Shown piece after piece: positions 6,516-12,631 of a stretch of 16,924 nucleotides of DNA. The position numbers and the translations under genes are program-made. The notes beneath the pieces were generated by a model. The model saw nothing but the letters and a program-made list of their open reading frames with translations. It was not told the origin of the DNA and ran no database searches. The stretch is from DATDYQ01 sp035288965 (GTDB lineage: Archaea > Nanobdellota > Nanobdellia > SCGC-AAA011-G17 > JAGVZF01), in NCBI GenBank assembly GCA_035288965.1, contig DATDYQ010000045.1, positions 1 to 16,924 of the forward strand, given 5' to 3'. How positions within the stretch are numbered: the first letter of the stretch is position 1; each line of letters opens with the position of its first letter.

Positions 6516-8039
6516 ATGAAAAAAGAGGTTATTGGAATATTTCTAGTAGTTTTACTTTTAGTTATGCCTTTTAGTTCTGCTCAATTAAATGCTATTGAAA
6601 TAGAAGATGTTAATATTAATGATAATATTATACAGATTTTAATTTATAATAAACTTGATAAAAACTTTAATAAGATAACTTTTATAATAAATAATCAATA
6701 TACAATAATACAAGATGAATTATTGAAAGCTTTTGAAACTAAGTTTTTTGTTGTTAATTATCCAAGTGGAATTAAATTAGAAACAATAAAAGTTATAGTT
6801 GGAGATCAATCAATTGATTATGTATTTATTGGAAACGAAGATACATTTGTTATAAATCAAGTTGTATCTCAAACGTCTGAATTAACTCAAGTAGAAAGCA
6901 ATGCACCTATAAGTTATATCTACTCAGGACAAAGATTAGCTAAAATACAGGATAATCAAATAGTTTATTTTAGTTCTGATAATATTGGATCAACTTCTTT
7001 AGAAACAGATAGTTCAGGAAATGTTAACTTTAAAGCTAATTATTTGCCTTTTGGAAAAGAACTAAGTTTCTCTTCTATTGGAAAAGAGAAGTATGGTTTT
7101 ACATCCAAAGAGTATGATCAAGAAAGCTTATTAAATTACTTTAATGCTAGATATTATAATCCAAGCAATGGTAAATTTATTAGTAATGATCCAATCTTTA
7201 AACCTAGTGAAGGTGGTTATCAGTATGTTAGAAATAATCCATTAATAATAACTGATCCAAGTGGAAATGATAACACTAAAATAGAAAATTCAATTTCCTA
7301 TATATTTAATACTCCTCCAAAAAATTTATTACAGATGTATGGTGGAATGGGAAGATCTTTAATTGAAGGAGACATGGAATCATTTAAGTTTTATGGTTAT
7401 TATTACTTAAAAGATCTTCAGGCTGCTTTAATTGGTTTGGGTATGGGTGGAGATATATCTGGAAAAACTCTTCTTCGGGGGGATATCCGTAGATGGTGTA
7501 AAGATATCAAATGTATACCTACATTCCATGGTTCTAATGATCCTTCTATAATCATAATCGGAGAATTACATGGAAATCCTCTACATAAACAAATAGAAAG
7601 AGAAGGTATAGCTTTAGCTAAACCAGGATATTTATTACACGAATTTTTAAACTCTAGAACCTATAATCCCAAGACTAGAAAAATAAGATTTTTATCTGAT
7701 GCGCTTGTTTCGGAAGCCGATAAACTTTATGAAGAAGAGAGTAGTAGTATTGGGCATATTATTAAATGGTCAGATGAGTTTGAAGTACCTGTAATTGGAA
7801 CGGATTTATCATATCGTGAACTAAGTGTTCTGTCTCTTGACTATGGTATTTCTAGCGATGCAACAATAATTAAATACCGTGAAAAAAGAATGGGTCAAAC
7901 AATGGTTCAATATGCTGGAAAAACAGATAAACCAATTGTAAGCATCATGGGACGATATCACATGAGACCTAAATCAGAGATTCATCCAATTTTAAAAAAT
8001 AAAGGAATAAATTATGTAACAATACGTCTACCAAATTAG
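6516..8039 (+). CDS. Secreted Rhs-core protein 2 with putative TIKI/ChaN/TraB-like C-terminal domain
   Basis: A 507-residue exported protein. Residues 1-22 are a signal peptide (MKKEVIGIFLVVLLLVMPFS), 23-110 a beta-rich N-domain, 132-250 a short Rhs-associated core ending NNPLIITDPSG, and 251-335 a linker. Residues 340-507 match the TIKI superfamily (ChaN, TraB/PrgY, erythromycin esterase-like) by its ordered motifs: GELH at 349-352 after the strand SIIII, Glu376 in LLHEF, REKRMG at 455-460, and a second GxxH, GRYH at 479-482, after the strand PIVSIM. These His/Glu/Arg positions usually form the active site, metal-dependent in TIKI proteins. Up to DPSG it is nearly the same as Rhs protein 1; afterwards there is no similarity. 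It may be a contact toxin or a surface hydrolase. The Rhs call is firm, the TIKI call is from motifs only. Confidence 0.85.
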   Translation: MKKEVIGIFLVVLLLVMPFSSAQLNAIEIEDVNINDNIIQILIYNKLDKNFNKITFIINNQYTIIQDELLKAFETKFFVVNYPSGIKLETIKVIVGDQSIDYVFIGNEDTFVINQVVSQTSELTQVESNAPISYIYSGQRLAKIQDNQIVYFSSDNIGSTSLETDSSGNVNFKANYLPFGKELSFSSIGKEKYGFTSKEYDQESLLNYFNARYYNPSNGKFISNDPIFKPSEGGYQYVRNNPLIITDPSGNDNTKIENSISYIFNTPPKNLLQMYGGMGRSLIEGDMESFKFYGYYYLKDLQAALIGLGMGGDISGKTLLRGDIRRWCKDIKCIPTFHGSNDPSIIIIGELHGNPLHKQIEREGIALAKPGYLLHEFLNSRTYNPKTRKIRFLSDALVSEADKLYEEESSSIGHIIKWSDEFEVPVIGTDLSYRELSVLSLDYGISSDATIIKYREKRMGQTMVQYAGKTDKPIVSIMGRYHMRPKSEIHPILKNKGINYVTIRLPN

Positions 8040-8068
8040 GAAAATTTTCAGTAAACTCTTTAATTCAT

Positions 8069-8782
8069 TTATTCCAATTCAAATATTAATCTAGTTTTAC
8101 CTTTTCCTTTATTTTGTGTTAATAATATTTTAATATAACCTATTTCAGAAGTATTCTTAACATGAGTTCCGCCACAAGGACATTTATCGATACCTTCAAT
8201 TTCTATAACTCTTATATCTTTTATGAATTCAGGAAGTCTAGAAAATAAATTTCTACGTTTAGCATCTATTTGTATTAAAACATCTTCTCGAGACATAAAT
8301 GTTATTTTTACAGGGACTTTTTTATCTACAATTTCATTAAATTTTATTGTTAAAGAATCTAGGATTTCTTGAGTTGGCCTAAAAGGTTCAAAATCTATTC
8401 TTGAAGTTTCTGCTCCTATTTGATTACCAACTGTTTCTGCATCATACTCATCTAAAACTAGAGATGAAAGTAAATGTTGAGCAATGTGCATTCTCATATG
8501 TTTATACCTTAAATCCCAGTTAATAATTCCATGAACTTTATCATTAACTTTTAATTTATTTTCTTTTAAAATATGGATAATTTCATTATCTTCTTTTCTT
8601 ACATCAATAACTTCATATTTTTCATTATCTTTTATTAAAAAACCAATATCATTTGGTTGACCGCCTGAAGTTGCATAGAAGCAAGTTTTATCTAGAATAA
8701 TTTTGTTTTCATTTACTTCTAATATAATGGCATCAAATTCCTTACAATAACAATCTGTTAGGTTAATGGCTATAGTTTTCAT
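8069..8782 (-). CDS. alaX: AlaX-type alanyl-tRNA editing hydrolase
   Basis: A free-standing editing domain that removes serine or glycine wrongly attached to tRNA-Ala. The zinc site is complete: His99 and His103 in HIAQH, and Cys203 and His207 in CPCGGTH. The early SGGQPND (39-45) matches the N-terminal domain of AlaRS C-terminal relatives, making this the medium AlaX-M class (237 residues). The ATG at 8780-8782 lies about 26 nt from a TATA shared with the divergent DUF4258 gene. It converges on Rhs gene 2 with 29 bp between them, and there is no sign of a functional link. Confidence 0.94.
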   Translation of the reverse strand: MKTIAINLTDCYCKEFDAIILEVNENKIILDKTCFYATSGGQPNDIGFLIKDNEKYEVIDVRKEDNEIIHILKENKLKVNDKVHGIINWDLRYKHMRMHIAQHLLSSLVLDEYDAETVGNQIGAETSRIDFEPFRPTQEILDSLTIKFNEIVDKKVPVKITFMSREDVLIQIDAKRRNLFSRLPEFIKDIRVIEIEGIDKCPCGGTHVKNTSEIGYIKILLTQNKGKGKTRLIFELE

Positions 8783-8800
8783 AAAACTACTTATTTAGAC

Positions 8801-8814
8801 AGATTTTTAAAGTT
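8801..8814. promoter_or_regulatory. Shared palindromic box A between alaX and the DUF4258 gene
   Basis: The core TTTTTAAA (8804-8811) is near-symmetric and lies about 26 nt from the alaX ATG (8782) and about 25 nt from the ATG at 8833. One element may drive both directions, like that at 4029-4042. Confidence 0.55.
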
Positions 8815-8832
8815 TTTTATCTTGTTAATATC

Positions 8833-9063
8833 ATGAATTTTGAATATTCTATACATTGGATTAGAAAAAGAAAAGAAAGACCAGATATTACTGATAATGC
8901 AGTTGAATATTGTATACAAAATTCAGATAAATTAAAGGATAAATACTGGGAAGATGCATATAATGCAATTGCCAGAATACCTCCCTCAAATAGATTATTA
9001 AAAGTTGTTTATAAAACAAAAGGCAAAACTATAAAAATACTAACAGCATATTGGTTAGACTAA
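8833..9063 (+). CDS. DUF4258-like small protein (toxin-like partner)
   Basis: A 76-residue protein resembling DUF4258: an N-terminal YSIHWIRKRKERPDIT segment with the conserved His8 and Arg-rich helix, and C-terminal strands LLKVVYKTKGKTIKILTAYW. This family shares the small RelE-like fold and is often paired with DUF2283, as it is here with a 4-bp gap to the next gene. A role as an mRNA-directed toxin is suggested for the family but not shown by this sequence. No catalytic residues can be assigned with confidence. Confidence 0.75.
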   Translation: MNFEYSIHWIRKRKERPDITDNAVEYCIQNSDKLKDKYWEDAYNAIARIPPSNRLLKVVYKTKGKTIKILTAYWLD

Positions 9064-9067
9064 GAAA

Positions 9068-9280
9068 ATGAAAAAATTCTATGATAAGGAAGAAGATATA
9101 TTAGATATAAAACTCAAGGAAGGAAAATATTGGAAAAGTGTTGAACTTCCTAATGGCATAGTTTTTGATATTGCCAAAGATGGAAGTATTATTTCTGTAG
9201 AGATATTAAGGGCAAGCAAGATATTTTCTGGTGATGTAAGGAAAGTTATTGAAACTGCAAGACAAAGTGTAAAAGCCTAA
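9068..9280 (+). CDS. DUF2283 protein (antitoxin-like partner)
   Basis: A 70-residue protein with the DUF2283 pattern: FYDKEEDILDIKL at the start, then VELPNGIVFDIAKDGSIISVEILRAS in the middle, a beta-meander followed by a helix. It follows the DUF4258 gene after 4 bp, so the two are co-transcribed, an arrangement seen repeatedly for this pair and thought to be a toxin-antitoxin or regulatory couple. It ends 3 bp from the stop of the convergent wHTH gene. Confidence 0.82.
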   Translation: MKKFYDKEEDILDIKLKEGKYWKSVELPNGIVFDIAKDGSIISVEILRASKIFSGDVRKVIETARQSVKA

Positions 9281-9283
9281 AAA

Positions 9284-9577
9284 TTAAACTGCGTTGTCCC
9301 AAACTAATTGTTCATTTAACTCTATTAATTTTTTAACGAATGAGTTATTTATATTTATTTTGTAAAGCTTCATTCCACCCAAAGTTCTTGTAGATATAAC
9401 TATCTTCTCTTTTTCTAGTCTGGGCCATATTTTTTTTAATGTTTGAAAGTTTATATTAGCGTTTTCAGCAATCTCTGTAATTGAGTAATCAAAATCTCTA
9501 GAATATATTAAAAAATCTAGAACTTTAATTAAAGGATATTCTCCAAAGGTTTTTGTAAAGATTGATTTCTTTTGCAT
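9284..9577 (-). CDS. Small winged-helix DNA-binding protein
   Basis: A 97-residue winged helix-turn-helix protein: helix YPLIKVLDFLIYS (about 10-22), a recognition region ITEIAENANINFQTLKKIWPRL (about 33-54), a wing with VISTRTLGG, and a C-terminal helix. It resembles archaeal wHTH proteins encoded beside toxin-antitoxin or mobile genes. I prefer the ATG at 9575-9577: it lies 1 nt after the stop of the 38-residue peptide gene upstream. The longer frame to 9595 needs a TTG start. Translational coupling with that peptide suggests that they act together. Confidence 0.75.
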   Translation of the reverse strand: MQKKSIFTKTFGEYPLIKVLDFLIYSRDFDYSITEIAENANINFQTLKKIWPRLEKEKIVISTRTLGGMKLYKININNSFVKKLIELNEQLVWDNAV

Positions 9578-9578
9578 T

Positions 9579-9695
9579 TTATAACCAATAAACAAATATC
9601 AACATCATAGAAACAGTAGCTAGAACAACTAGAATTGATTCATGAATACAAATATGCTCTTTTTTTTGGCAACCTTTGAAATGGCAAAGTTTCAT
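9579..9695 (-). CDS. 38-residue Cys-rich single-span membrane peptide
   Basis: The start is ATG 9693-9695 and the stop TAA 9579-9581. The N-terminal half is MKLCHFKGCQKKEHICIHES, with Cys4, Cys9, Cys16 and His14/His18 placed like a small zinc knuckle. The second half is one hydrophobic segment (about 21-38, ILVVLATVSMMLIF then VYWL). A good box A (9717-9727) lies about 27 nt upstream. The stop is 1 nt from the ATG of the wHTH gene. Promoter spacing, coupling and a sensible protein pattern together make this a likely real gene. It may tether or control the wHTH protein at the membrane; that role is inferred. Confidence 0.65.
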   Translation of the reverse strand: MKLCHFKGCQKKEHICIHESILVVLATVSMMLIFVYWL

Positions 9696-9716
9696 GTTTA
9701 AATATATGTTGTTTAA

Positions 9717-9727
9717 TTATTTAAAGC
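9717..9727 (-). promoter_or_regulatory. Box A of the small peptide-wHTH operon
   Basis: Minus-strand GCTTTAAATAA, centred about 27 nt before the ATG at 9695. It touches the stop codon of the upstream gene. Confidence 0.55.
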
Positions 9728-10233
9728 TATTTATTCATAAATTTAACTATAACTTTTGCAAATAAATGAGCTAATGTTCTGTGAAAAAATGATTTATTTT
9801 TAACAATTTTGATTCCAAGTTTTTCTTCTAAGACATCATTTAACACTTGCATCTTGAATGACAATGGTTTTATGACAATGACATCTGCTTCAATATATTT
9901 TTTCAAGTTTTCTTCTGTCGGATTACCATAAAATAAGTCATATAAAATATCTTGGTGAGCTGAAATCTCGATATTAACTTTATCTAATTCTTTTGGCAGA
10001 AAAACACCATCTTCTGTAACTTGCAGATAAACATAGCTATCTAAATTTGTGATATGAAGTTGAGCATTTATTGGTAAAATTATCGATAATTTTTTAAAAT
10101 CCATATTCTTGGTTTTTTCTTGTAAAGCATCCTGCGTTAGATTATTAAGAATAATTTGTTCTTCTGATAAGACTATTGGTAAAGATAAGAGTAAGATTAT
10201 TGTTATTATTGAAAATATTTTAATTTTTATCAC
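9727..10233 (-). CDS. Secreted protein, weakly SCP2-like
   Basis: A 168-residue protein with a clear signal peptide or anchor (MIKIKIFSIITIILLLSLPI, cut near LSEEQ). The middle part (about 55-140) alternates strands and ends DVIVIKPLSFKMQVLNDVLE, following a DILYDLFYGNPT segment. This loosely recalls SCP2-type lipid-binding domains, where a 'dll.ll.G' stretch precedes a 'gkl.i.G' strand; similarity by eye is weak. The C-terminal tail is basic (HRTLAHLFAKVIVKFMNK). The start is GTG (10231-10233). It lies 40 bp after the yjbQ gene, with TATA-like DNA between them, so it may have its own promoter. Confidence 0.65.
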   Translation of the reverse strand: MIKIKIFSIITIILLLSLPIVLSEEQIILNNLTQDALQEKTKNMDFKKLSIILPINAQLHITNLDSYVYLQVTEDGVFLPKELDKVNIEISAHQDILYDLFYGNPTEENLKKYIEADVIVIKPLSFKMQVLNDVLEEKLGIKIVKNKSFFHRTLAHLFAKVIVKFMNK

Positions 10234-10273
10234 CTAAAGATTTTTGTTATAAAGAAGTATATAAGGTTTTTGA

Positions 10274-10678
10274 TTAAATTTTAATTAAAGAAACAATAAG
10301 CTTTCTTTCTCTTGGACCATCTAGTTCTATTAAAGCAATATCCTGCCATTTTCCCAATAATAATTTACTATCTTTAAAGGGAATGTTAAGATTACATCCA
10401 ACTAAAGTTGATTTAAGATGAGCATTTGCATTATTATCTAGTTTATCGTGGTTATAGTTATCATGCATCGGAACAATTTTATTAAAAATATTCATTATAT
10501 CTTCTCTTAGATTTGGCTCTGAAACTTCGTTAACAATTAGTGTAGCTGTTGTGTTTGTAGAATAAATATTACAAATTCCTTGATTTAATTTAGATGATTT
10601 AATAATATCTTTAATCTTATCTGAGATAATTACAATTTCCTGGTGTTTTGTTGTTTTTACTAATAATTCTTGCATCAT
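10274..10678 (-). CDS. yjbQ: YjbQ/UPF0047 family protein
   Basis: A 134-residue member of the UPF0047 family, small trimeric enzymes with thiamine-phosphate synthase side activity. The family's ordered motifs are present: NTTATLIVNE (42-51), NYNHDKLDNNANAHLKS (74-90), LLGKWQ (107-112) and ELDGPRER (118-125). One conserved His of the usual HHTSA/PHTTA motif is replaced by Asn42, while His77 and His87 are kept. The start is taken as ATG 10676-10678, although the second codon is also ATG. It begins 7 nt after the nuclease gene, so the two form an operon with uppP. Confidence 0.9.
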   Translation of the reverse strand: MMQELLVKTTKHQEIVIISDKIKDIIKSSKLNQGICNIYSTNTTATLIVNEVSEPNLREDIMNIFNKIVPMHDNYNHDKLDNNANAHLKSTLVGCNLNIPFKDSKLLLGKWQDIALIELDGPRERKLIVSLIKI

Positions 10679-10685
10679 TTTCTTA

Positions 10686-11342
10686 TTAACAACCCCTTAA
10701 CTGTTTATAACTTGCATTGATAGCATCTTCTTTGTTAGAAAAACATATTAGGTTATCTTTTTTAATTCTTGATGCGTAAACACAATTACAATCATAAAAA
10801 TAATTTGAATTTTTAGACCCAACAAATTGTGTATTAACTGGACAGCCTAGTTTTTGACAATCTGATAGAGATTCTTTATAATCTTTCCATAATCCGAGAT
10901 GTTGTTGTTTAGCTTCAAGTTCTGCTGTTTCTAATTCATCTTGATGAGCCAGATTTGGTTTATACTCAATAGCTTCTGCATAACCTTCTTCTACCATGAC
11001 TTCATTAATGAAAACATCATCTAAGTAAACATACCTTAGTAATCTACCATATTTATCATTATTTGTTTTATCTTTAACTAAACTTATTTCTTTTCCTTCA
11101 ACTAAAGATGTTAGTTTATCTTTTGCTTCCTGATAGTAAAATTGGTTTTTTTCAGGGGTGTTAATTCCTATTAAACGAACATGATTATCATCTGATAAAA
11201 CTAAGGTATCTCCATCAATCACTTTTGTAACTGTCAATTTATCTTTAACTACATCTGCTGTTGGCTCTTGGTTTTTTAATAAATAGAATGTAGATATGAC
11301 TACAACAAATACTAAAAATGCAGTTAGTATTGTTTTTTTCAT
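10686..11342 (-). CDS. Membrane-anchored staphylococcal-type thermonuclease with Ada-like Cys tail
   Basis: A Ca2+-dependent DNA/RNA nuclease placed outside the cell by an N-terminal anchor (about 4-22, TILTAFLVFVVVISTFYLL). The SNase core spans 36-153: VTKVIDGDTLVL (Asp45), VRLIGINTPE (Arg56, Glu64) and YGRLLRYVY (Arg100), so all catalytic residues are present. Residues 160-218 hold six Cys (162, 167, 185, 187, 200, 218) and the phrase FVGSKNSNYFYDCNC...SRIKKDNLICFSN, similar to the Ada-like metal-binding tail found on some bacterial and archaeal SNases. The start at ATG 11342 overlaps the TGA of uppP (ATGA), which makes it better than the longer frame from 11375. Likely use: degrading external nucleic acid for nucleotides. 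Confidence 0.92.
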   Translation of the reverse strand: MKKTILTAFLVFVVVISTFYLLKNQEPTADVVKDKLTVTKVIDGDTLVLSDDNHVRLIGINTPEKNQFYYQEAKDKLTSLVEGKEISLVKDKTNNDKYGRLLRYVYLDDVFINEVMVEEGYAEAIEYKPNLAHQDELETAELEAKQQHLGLWKDYKESLSDCQKLGCPVNTQFVGSKNSNYFYDCNCVYASRIKKDNLICFSNKEDAINASYKQLRGC

Positions 11343-12100
11343 ATTATTAAAATTAAAACTCCTAATATTATACAATAAATTGAAAAGTAGTGGAATTTTC
11401 TAGTTTTTATAATTCTTAATAACCATTTTAATGTTAAAAAGCTTACAATTAAAGATGAAATAAATCCGATTGCCAAAAATGAAATTGATTCTTTTACTGG
11501 ATTAAAATTTGTTAATTGTAAGATTAAAGCTCCTATAATTGCTGGAATAAAAAGTAAAAATGAGAATCTTGCTGCTTGCTCTCTATTAATACCAAGCAAC
11601 ATTCCGATTGAAATTGTTGAGCCTGATCTTGAAATGCCTGGGATTATTGCAATTCCTTGTGTTATTCCAATTAAAGAAGCTTGTCTATAAGATATTTCTT
11701 GATATTTTTCTTTAGCAAATTTTGTTAAGAATAAAATAATTCCTGTAATTATTAAAGAAATTCCAACTACAGTTAAGTTAGAGAAGAAAGATTCAAATTG
11801 TTTTCTGAATAATAAGGCTATAATAACAGTAAATATTGTTGCGAAGATAATTAAAAAACCTAATTTTCTATAGCTTTTGTCCTCTTTGTTAAAAAAAGAT
11901 TTAATTATATTTTTAATATCTTGTCTAAAAATAAAAAGTAAAGCGAATAATGAAGCAACTTGAACAAGAACATCAAACAAAATAGAAGCTTTAATTTTGA
12001 AATATTCTTGAAATATAACTAAATGAGCTGAGCTTGAGACTGGAATCCATTCTGTTAAGCCTTGAACTATGCCTAAAAGTATAGCTTGTAATAATGACAT
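11339..12100 (-). CDS. uppP: Undecaprenyl/polyprenyl-diphosphate phosphatase
   Basis: A membrane enzyme (BacA family, 253 residues, full length, about eight spans) that removes a phosphate from polyprenyl diphosphate so that the lipid carrier can be reused; in archaea the likely carrier is dolichyl-type. Catalytic motifs: GLTEWIPVSSSAH (14-26, Glu17 and His26) and PGISRSGSTI (154-163, Arg158). It ends with TGA overlapping the ATG of the nuclease gene. A box A at 12122-12128 lies about 25 nt before the ATG at 12098-12100. Its product would support N-glycosylation, matching the sequon-rich secreted protein encoded at 13613. Confidence 0.95.
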   Translation of the reverse strand: MSLLQAILLGIVQGLTEWIPVSSSAHLVIFQEYFKIKASILFDVLVQVASLFALLFIFRQDIKNIIKSFFNKEDKSYRKLGFLIIFATIFTVIIALLFRKQFESFFSNLTVVGISLIITGIILFLTKFAKEKYQEISYRQASLIGITQGIAIIPGISRSGSTISIGMLLGINREQAARFSFLLFIPAIIGALILQLTNFNPVKESISFLAIGFISSLIVSFLTLKWLLRIIKTRKFHYFSIYCIILGVLILII

Positions 12101-12121
12101 AAAAGTAAATTAAAGTAAAGG

Positions 12122-12128
12122 TTTAAAA
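12122..12128 (-). promoter_or_regulatory. Box A of the uppP operon
   Basis: TTTTAAA on the minus strand, centred about 25 nt before the uppP ATG. Confidence 0.5.
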
Positions 12129-12140
12129 TGGTTTTGGTAA

Positions 12141-12151
12141 AGCTTAAATAG
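12141..12151 (+). promoter_or_regulatory. Box A of the 38-residue membrane peptide-DUF357 operon
   Basis: AGCTTAAATAG, centred about 28 nt before the ATG at 12173. Its position favours the small ORF, not the DUF357 ATG at 12286, as the first gene of the transcript. Confidence 0.5.
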
Positions 12152-12172
12152 CTATGATTATTAATAACTGTT

Positions 12173-12289
12173 ATGGATAAAAAAATTTGGGCTTATATAA
12201 TTTTAATTATCTTAATAATCTTATTTTTATACTTTTCAAAATATTTATTTATTTGGCTCGATAATAATACAAATAGTTATTTACCATGA
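12173..12289 (+). CDS. 38-residue single-span membrane peptide
   Basis: The start is ATG 12173-12175 and the stop TGA 12287-12289. The peptide has a short charged start (MDKK), a hydrophobic span at about 5-29 (IWAYIILIILIILFLYF then SKYLFIWL) and a polar tail (DNNTNSYLP). A box A sits about 28 nt upstream, and the stop overlaps the ATG of the DUF357 gene (ATGA), so the two are coupled. I do not recognise a family. Poly-Ile/Leu can arise easily in AT-rich DNA, but promoter and coupling support a real gene. Confidence 0.6.
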   Translation: MDKKIWAYIILIILIILFLYFSKYLFIWLDNNTNSYLP

Positions 12290-12573
12290 AAGATAAAATA
12301 ACAGAGGAAAAACTAGAGAAGTATTTTAATATAACTGGAGAGGCTTTGTCTAAAGTAAAGATTAAAGTTCCGAAAAATGTTAATTTAGAAGATGTAGCTA
12401 AAGATTTTTTGGATATGGCTCAAAGATATTATGATGATGCTAAGCATTTTAGAGATAAGGGAGATATTGTGACTGCTTTTGCTGCCTTAAACTATGCTCA
12501 TGGGTTTTTGGATGCTGGGGCTAGAATGAAGTTGTTTGATGTTAAAGATAGCAGATTGTTTGCTAGTGATTAA
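12286..12573 (+). CDS. DUF357 family protein
   Basis: A 95-residue helical archaeal protein of unknown function. The C-terminal half carries the family signature: MAQRYYDDAKHFRDKGDIVT, then AFAALNYAHGFLDAGARMKL (about 45-84). The N-terminal part (EKLEKYFNITGEALSKVK) is a helix. DUF357 is widespread in archaea and resembles helical repeat or HEPN-like bundles; no activity is known to me. Coupled to the 38-residue membrane peptide upstream by an ATGA overlap, which may place it at the membrane. Confidence 0.88.
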   Translation: MKDKITEEKLEKYFNITGEALSKVKIKVPKNVNLEDVAKDFLDMAQRYYDDAKHFRDKGDIVTAFAALNYAHGFLDAGARMKLFDVKDSRLFASD

Positions 12574-12600
12574 TTACTAATTAGTAGTTGTAAATAGAAA

Positions 12601-12612
12601 GATTTATAAATC
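12601..12612 (+). promoter_or_regulatory. Box A of the phosphatase gene
   Basis: Palindromic GATTTATAAATC, centred about 26 nt before the ATG at 12632. Confidence 0.55.
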
Positions 12613-12631
12613 AAGATTTAGTCATATCGAT

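Noticed and set aside
9578..9595. TTG start at 9595 for the wHTH protein
   Set aside because: It would overlap the 38-residue peptide gene by 17 bp and adds only six residues outside the domain; the ATG at 9577 follows that gene's stop by 1 nt.
10231..10233. GGTGA at the start of the secreted 168-residue protein as a ribosome site for a later start
   Set aside because: No ATG, GTG or TTG follows at a useful distance that would keep the signal peptide, so GTG itself is the start.
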